Assembly: GCA_041485845.1 (NCBI GenBank)
Contig: JBGPKH010000388.1
Coordinates: 1-8,393, forward strand
Origin: OMOG01 sp041485845
GTDB taxonomy: Bacteria > Acidobacteriota > Terriglobia > Bryobacterales > Bryobacteraceae
Length of the DNA: 8,393 nucleotides
Direction of reading: 5' to 3'
Part shown: positions 7,042 to 8,393 of the stretch, in pieces
Layout of the letters: every line of letters starts with the position of its first letter
How positions within the stretch are numbered: the stretch's first letter is position 1
Made by a program: the position numbers and the translations under genes
The notes under the pieces: model-generated
The model's database searches: none
Told to the model about the DNA's origin: nothing
Seen by the model: the letters and a program-made list of their open reading frames with translations, nothing else

Positions 7042-7845
7042 ATGGGGCGAATTACGAGTGACCTGGACCGGCTTCATGAGAGCATCGACGCCTTGCCCCC
7101 ACAGCAGGTCTACGCACTCTTGACCCTACTGGAAAGCCAACGGCCCCTCACCGATGAGGAATTCGCCCGCCGCCTCGCAGAGGCTCCCGAAGAAGAAGCC
7201 GGCGAAGAGACCGTCGCCCGCATCCTGGCCGCCGAAGCCGAACAGGGAGAGAGCATTTCTCACGGTGATTTGAAGCAACGGCTAGAATTGCTAGAAGAGC
7301 ATCTGCATCTGTATTTGAAGACATTAGGAGGCTGTTATGCCCCCCTGAACCGTCGCCTTCCAGGCAGTTGCCTCCGGACGCCAGCCTGGGCCAGTACCGA
7401 ATCGTGGAGCACCTGGGTGCGAGCGGGATGGGCACCGTCGGGCGCCGTCCGGAAGCATGGACTTTCACATCTGACTGTGATTAAATTGTGGTGGAACCCC
7501 GCGTACTTTATCCCCTGGAGGATAATCATGAACAGAAGGATCTTCATTCGTTCCGTAATCCCCTGCGGCTTGGCCGGAGTTGCGCTTGCCCAGAAAGCTG
7601 TGAAACAAGATCGCCTCTCCGGCATTGTGAAGAGTGTCGATAAAGGCAAAATGACGATCGAGATGCGCGGGCGGACAAATGCCAACATTGTCCGCCAGAT
7701 CATGTACGACGCCAACACCAGATTCACAATGCAGGGAAAGCCGGGAACAGCGGACGATCTCAAGGAAAGTCTCAGGATCGTCGCCGTAGGTAAGTTTGAA
7801 GGAGTCAACCTGAAGGCCACGCAGGTCGCGCTCACTCAACGTTAA
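7042..7845 (+). CDS. Antitoxin-like small ORF whose frame runs through into the next gene (likely an artefactual fusion)
   Basis: The frame is open for 267 codons, but it looks composite. Residues 1 to about 84 are a plausible small acidic helical protein: an N-terminal LDRLHESIDALPPQQVYALL segment, PLTDEEFARRL, and then ETVARILAAEAEQGESISH ending in LKQRLEL. This style resembles small antitoxin-like proteins with a C-terminal SHEELKxRL tail, but no toxin partner follows. Such proteins would normally stop at about this point. Here reading continues through the leader and body of a kinase remnant read in the wrong frame (about 85-162), and then joins in frame the start of the exported protein at 7528. 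The likely explanation is loss of the original stop codon. No clear ribosome-binding site precedes the ATG, which lies 15 bases after the transporter stop. Confidence 0.4.
   Translation: MGRITSDLDRLHESIDALPPQQVYALLTLLESQRPLTDEEFARRLAEAPEEEAGEETVARILAAEAEQGESISHGDLKQRLELLEEHLHLYLKTLGGCYAPLNRRLPGSCLRTPAWASTESWSTWVRAGWAPSGAVRKHGLSHLTVIKLWWNPAYFIPWRIIMNRRIFIRSVIPCGLAGVALAQKAVKQDRLSGIVKSVDKGKMTIEMRGRTNANIVRQIMYDANTRFTMQGKPGTADDLKESLRIVAVGKFEGVNLKATQVALTQR
7337..7484 (+). pseudogene. Truncated N-terminus of a PknB-type Ser/Thr protein kinase
   Basis: An ideal ribosome-binding site, AGGAGG (7326-7331), lies five bases before the ATG at 7337. In frame this ATG gives only three codons before a stop. 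If the run of six C (7340-7345) is read as five, the product becomes MPPEPSPSRQLPPDASLGQY, then RIVEHLGASGMGTV. That is the opening of a Hanks-type kinase, with a Pro/Ser-rich leader, the GxYRIVxxLG start and the glycine-rich ATP loop GASGMGTV. After the loop the sequence turns to unrelated GRRPEAWTFTSDCD and stops at 7482-7484, so the ATP-binding lysine and the whole catalytic core are missing. This is a remnant with both a frameshift and a large deletion. Confidence 0.75.
7528..7845 (+). CDS. Small exported protein with DUF5666-like domain and Tat-like signal peptide
   Basis: This 105-residue product has its own good ribosome-binding site, GGAGG (7517-7521), six bases ahead of the ATG. The N-terminus MNRRIFIRSVIPCGLAGVALA is a signal sequence whose NRRIFIR matches the twin-arginine pattern RRxF; cleavage is likely near residue 21. 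The mature part (about 30-100) reads as an alternating beta domain, with LSGIVKSVDKGKMTIEM, a YDANTRFTM strand, then a DDLKESLRIVAVGKFEG turn. This resembles the small OB-like DUF5666 repeat found in exported bacterial proteins. The function of that domain is not settled. The frame is shared with the upstream ORF, but the strong start signal and signal peptide argue that this is the real gene. Confidence 0.75.
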   Translation: MNRRIFIRSVIPCGLAGVALAQKAVKQDRLSGIVKSVDKGKMTIEMRGRTNANIVRQIMYDANTRFTMQGKPGTADDLKESLRIVAVGKFEGVNLKATQVALTQR

Positions 7846-7885
7846 CGCGACTGCTGTAATACACCGCCTCCCTGTCGCCGAAGCA

Positions 7886-7907
7886 GCCCGGGTCGGGCGA
7901 CCCGGGC
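7886..7907. terminator. GC-rich perfect hairpin between convergent genes
   Basis: Ten-base arms GCCCGGGTCG (7886-7895) and CGACCCGGGC (7898-7907) are separated by GG. The hairpin lies 41 bp after the stop of the exported-protein gene and is symmetric, so it could stop transcription from both sides. No T-run follows on either strand. Confidence 0.45.
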
Positions 7908-7977
7908 CGAGCGCAGAGTGCGGCCGCAGCGCAAGCGATCAGCTATCGGCAACACCCGCGCAGCGAAGCGGACGGCC

Positions 7978-7997
7978 GCCGGACCCAGTCGTCCGGC
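7978..7997. repeat. Second hairpin in the 7846-8066 spacer
   Basis: Seven-base arms GCCGGAC (7978-7984) and GTCCGGC (7991-7997) enclose a six-base loop. It lies 70 bp after the first hairpin in the otherwise featureless, GC-rich 221-bp spacer. It may be a terminator for the minus-strand gene at 8067-8393, but lies about 70 bp past its stop and lacks a T-run. Confidence 0.3.
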
Positions 7998-8066
7998 TCG
8001 GCGGCGCCCCGCAAAATCTTAGCGCCGCGCGAGGAAACAAAGGCTTTGTAGTACAGTGGGACCGCG

Positions 8067-8393
8067 TCATCGGGCGGGCCGGTCGTAAAGTATTTCCGCT
8101 TCGCCTTTCTTGGCGATCTGGTCGTCGAAGAATTTCACAATCTTGTCGCGCCGGCCGAGCAGTCCCTTGATCTCGCCATCGCCGAGGTACGGCTTGAGCG
8201 AGTTCAACGTCTCTTTGTCCAGAGTGCGCAGCTTGGCAAGAAGCTTCCGGTCGCACAGCACCAGGTTCTTCTGGTCCTGCAAGGTGCTGTAGAGCCGGAA
8301 AGCACGGGTATGGTCGATCATCCAGATGTGCCAGTCCGCGTCGATCAGAAGGTTCCCGAGGTTGCGGTCGGTGTTGAAGATGAGCTGGTCGAA
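8067..8393 (-). CDS. C-terminal part of an atypical-kinase-like protein, cut off by the window edge
   Basis: The visible 108 residues are a C-terminal end, since the frame is open to the window edge; an internal ATG at 8321 is probably not the start. The first residues read FDQLIFNTDRNLGNLLIDAD and then WHIWMIDHTRAFR. The spacing N-x-D-R-N-x-x-N-L ... I-D-H resembles the catalytic loop (D9, N14) and the metal-binding motif (D27-H) of kinase-like folds related to the HipA/PI-kinase/FAM20 type. The rest is helical with the charged stretch LGRRDKIVKFFDDQIAKKG (about 79-97). I infer an ATP-dependent kinase-like protein, but the N-lobe and nucleotide-binding lysine are outside the window. Substrate and pathway are unknown. 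Convergent with the exported-protein gene. Confidence 0.6.
   Translation of the reverse strand, partial: FDQLIFNTDRNLGNLLIDADWHIWMIDHTRAFRLYSTLQDQKNLVLCDRKLLAKLRTLDKETLNSLKPYLGDGEIKGLLGRRDKIVKFFDDQIAKKGEAEILYDRPAR

Noticed and set aside
5740..7077. A 445-codon minus-strand frame opposite the transporter
   Set aside because: Its product is a Gln/Gly/Arg/Glu-rich string without motifs, whereas the plus strand has twelve membrane helices and MFS signatures.
7939..8256. Minus-strand frame opposite the right-edge spacer
   Set aside because: It has low-complexity Arg/Pro/Ala content and overlaps the kinase-like fragment in another frame.

Overview
The window is a GC-rich bacterial chromosome fragment. 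The mix of genes (an OmpR-type two-component pair, an ECF sigma factor with a zinc-binding anti-sigma factor, a DUF6249-like membrane protein, and remains of a Ser/Thr kinase and an acyl desaturase) would suit an Acidobacteriota lineage of the Solibacter/Bryobacter type. That placement is an inference from gene style and composition, not a proven assignment. I see no tRNA, rRNA, CRISPR array, transposase or phage gene.

Left part (1-2933, all minus strand). Transcription runs right to left: a small three-helix membrane protein (2933-2565), a possible exported ChaN/EreA-fold protein (2568-1492), a histidine kinase (1368-475) and its OmpR-family response regulator (478 to the left edge, cut off). 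Both adjacent pairs overlap by four bases (ATGA), so each pair is probably translationally coupled. A 123-bp gap separates the two pairs.

Centre (2934-3976, plus strand). An ECF sigma factor (3047-3553) and a membrane anti-sigma factor (3557-3976) form a tight operon that diverges from the left block. The 113-bp shared control region holds a nested inverted repeat. Together with the two-component pair this makes a compact envelope-signalling neighbourhood, but nothing in it needs a new mechanism.

Between 3977 and 4357 there is no intact gene. On the minus strand this stretch keeps the C-terminal histidine-box region of a fatty-acid desaturase, broken by a frameshift. A strong hairpin at 4330-4356 closes the next gene, a conserved hypothetical lipoprotein (5542-4358, minus).

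Right part. A major facilitator transporter of the aromatic-acid:H+ symporter type (5677-7026, plus) is followed by an antitoxin-like small ORF (from 7042), a truncated and frameshifted start of a PknB-type kinase (7337-7484), and a small exported protein with a DUF5666-like domain (7528-7845). One frame stays open from 7042 to 7845 and joins the first and last of these, which is probably an accident of decay. A 221-bp gap with two hairpins follows, and then the C-terminal part of an atypical-kinase-like protein (minus, cut off by the right edge).

The most useful observations are the two kinds of gene debris (desaturase and kinase), the nested operator-like repeat in the sigma-factor control region, and the kinase-like fragment at the right edge. 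I did not find convincing evidence for an undescribed multi-gene system.
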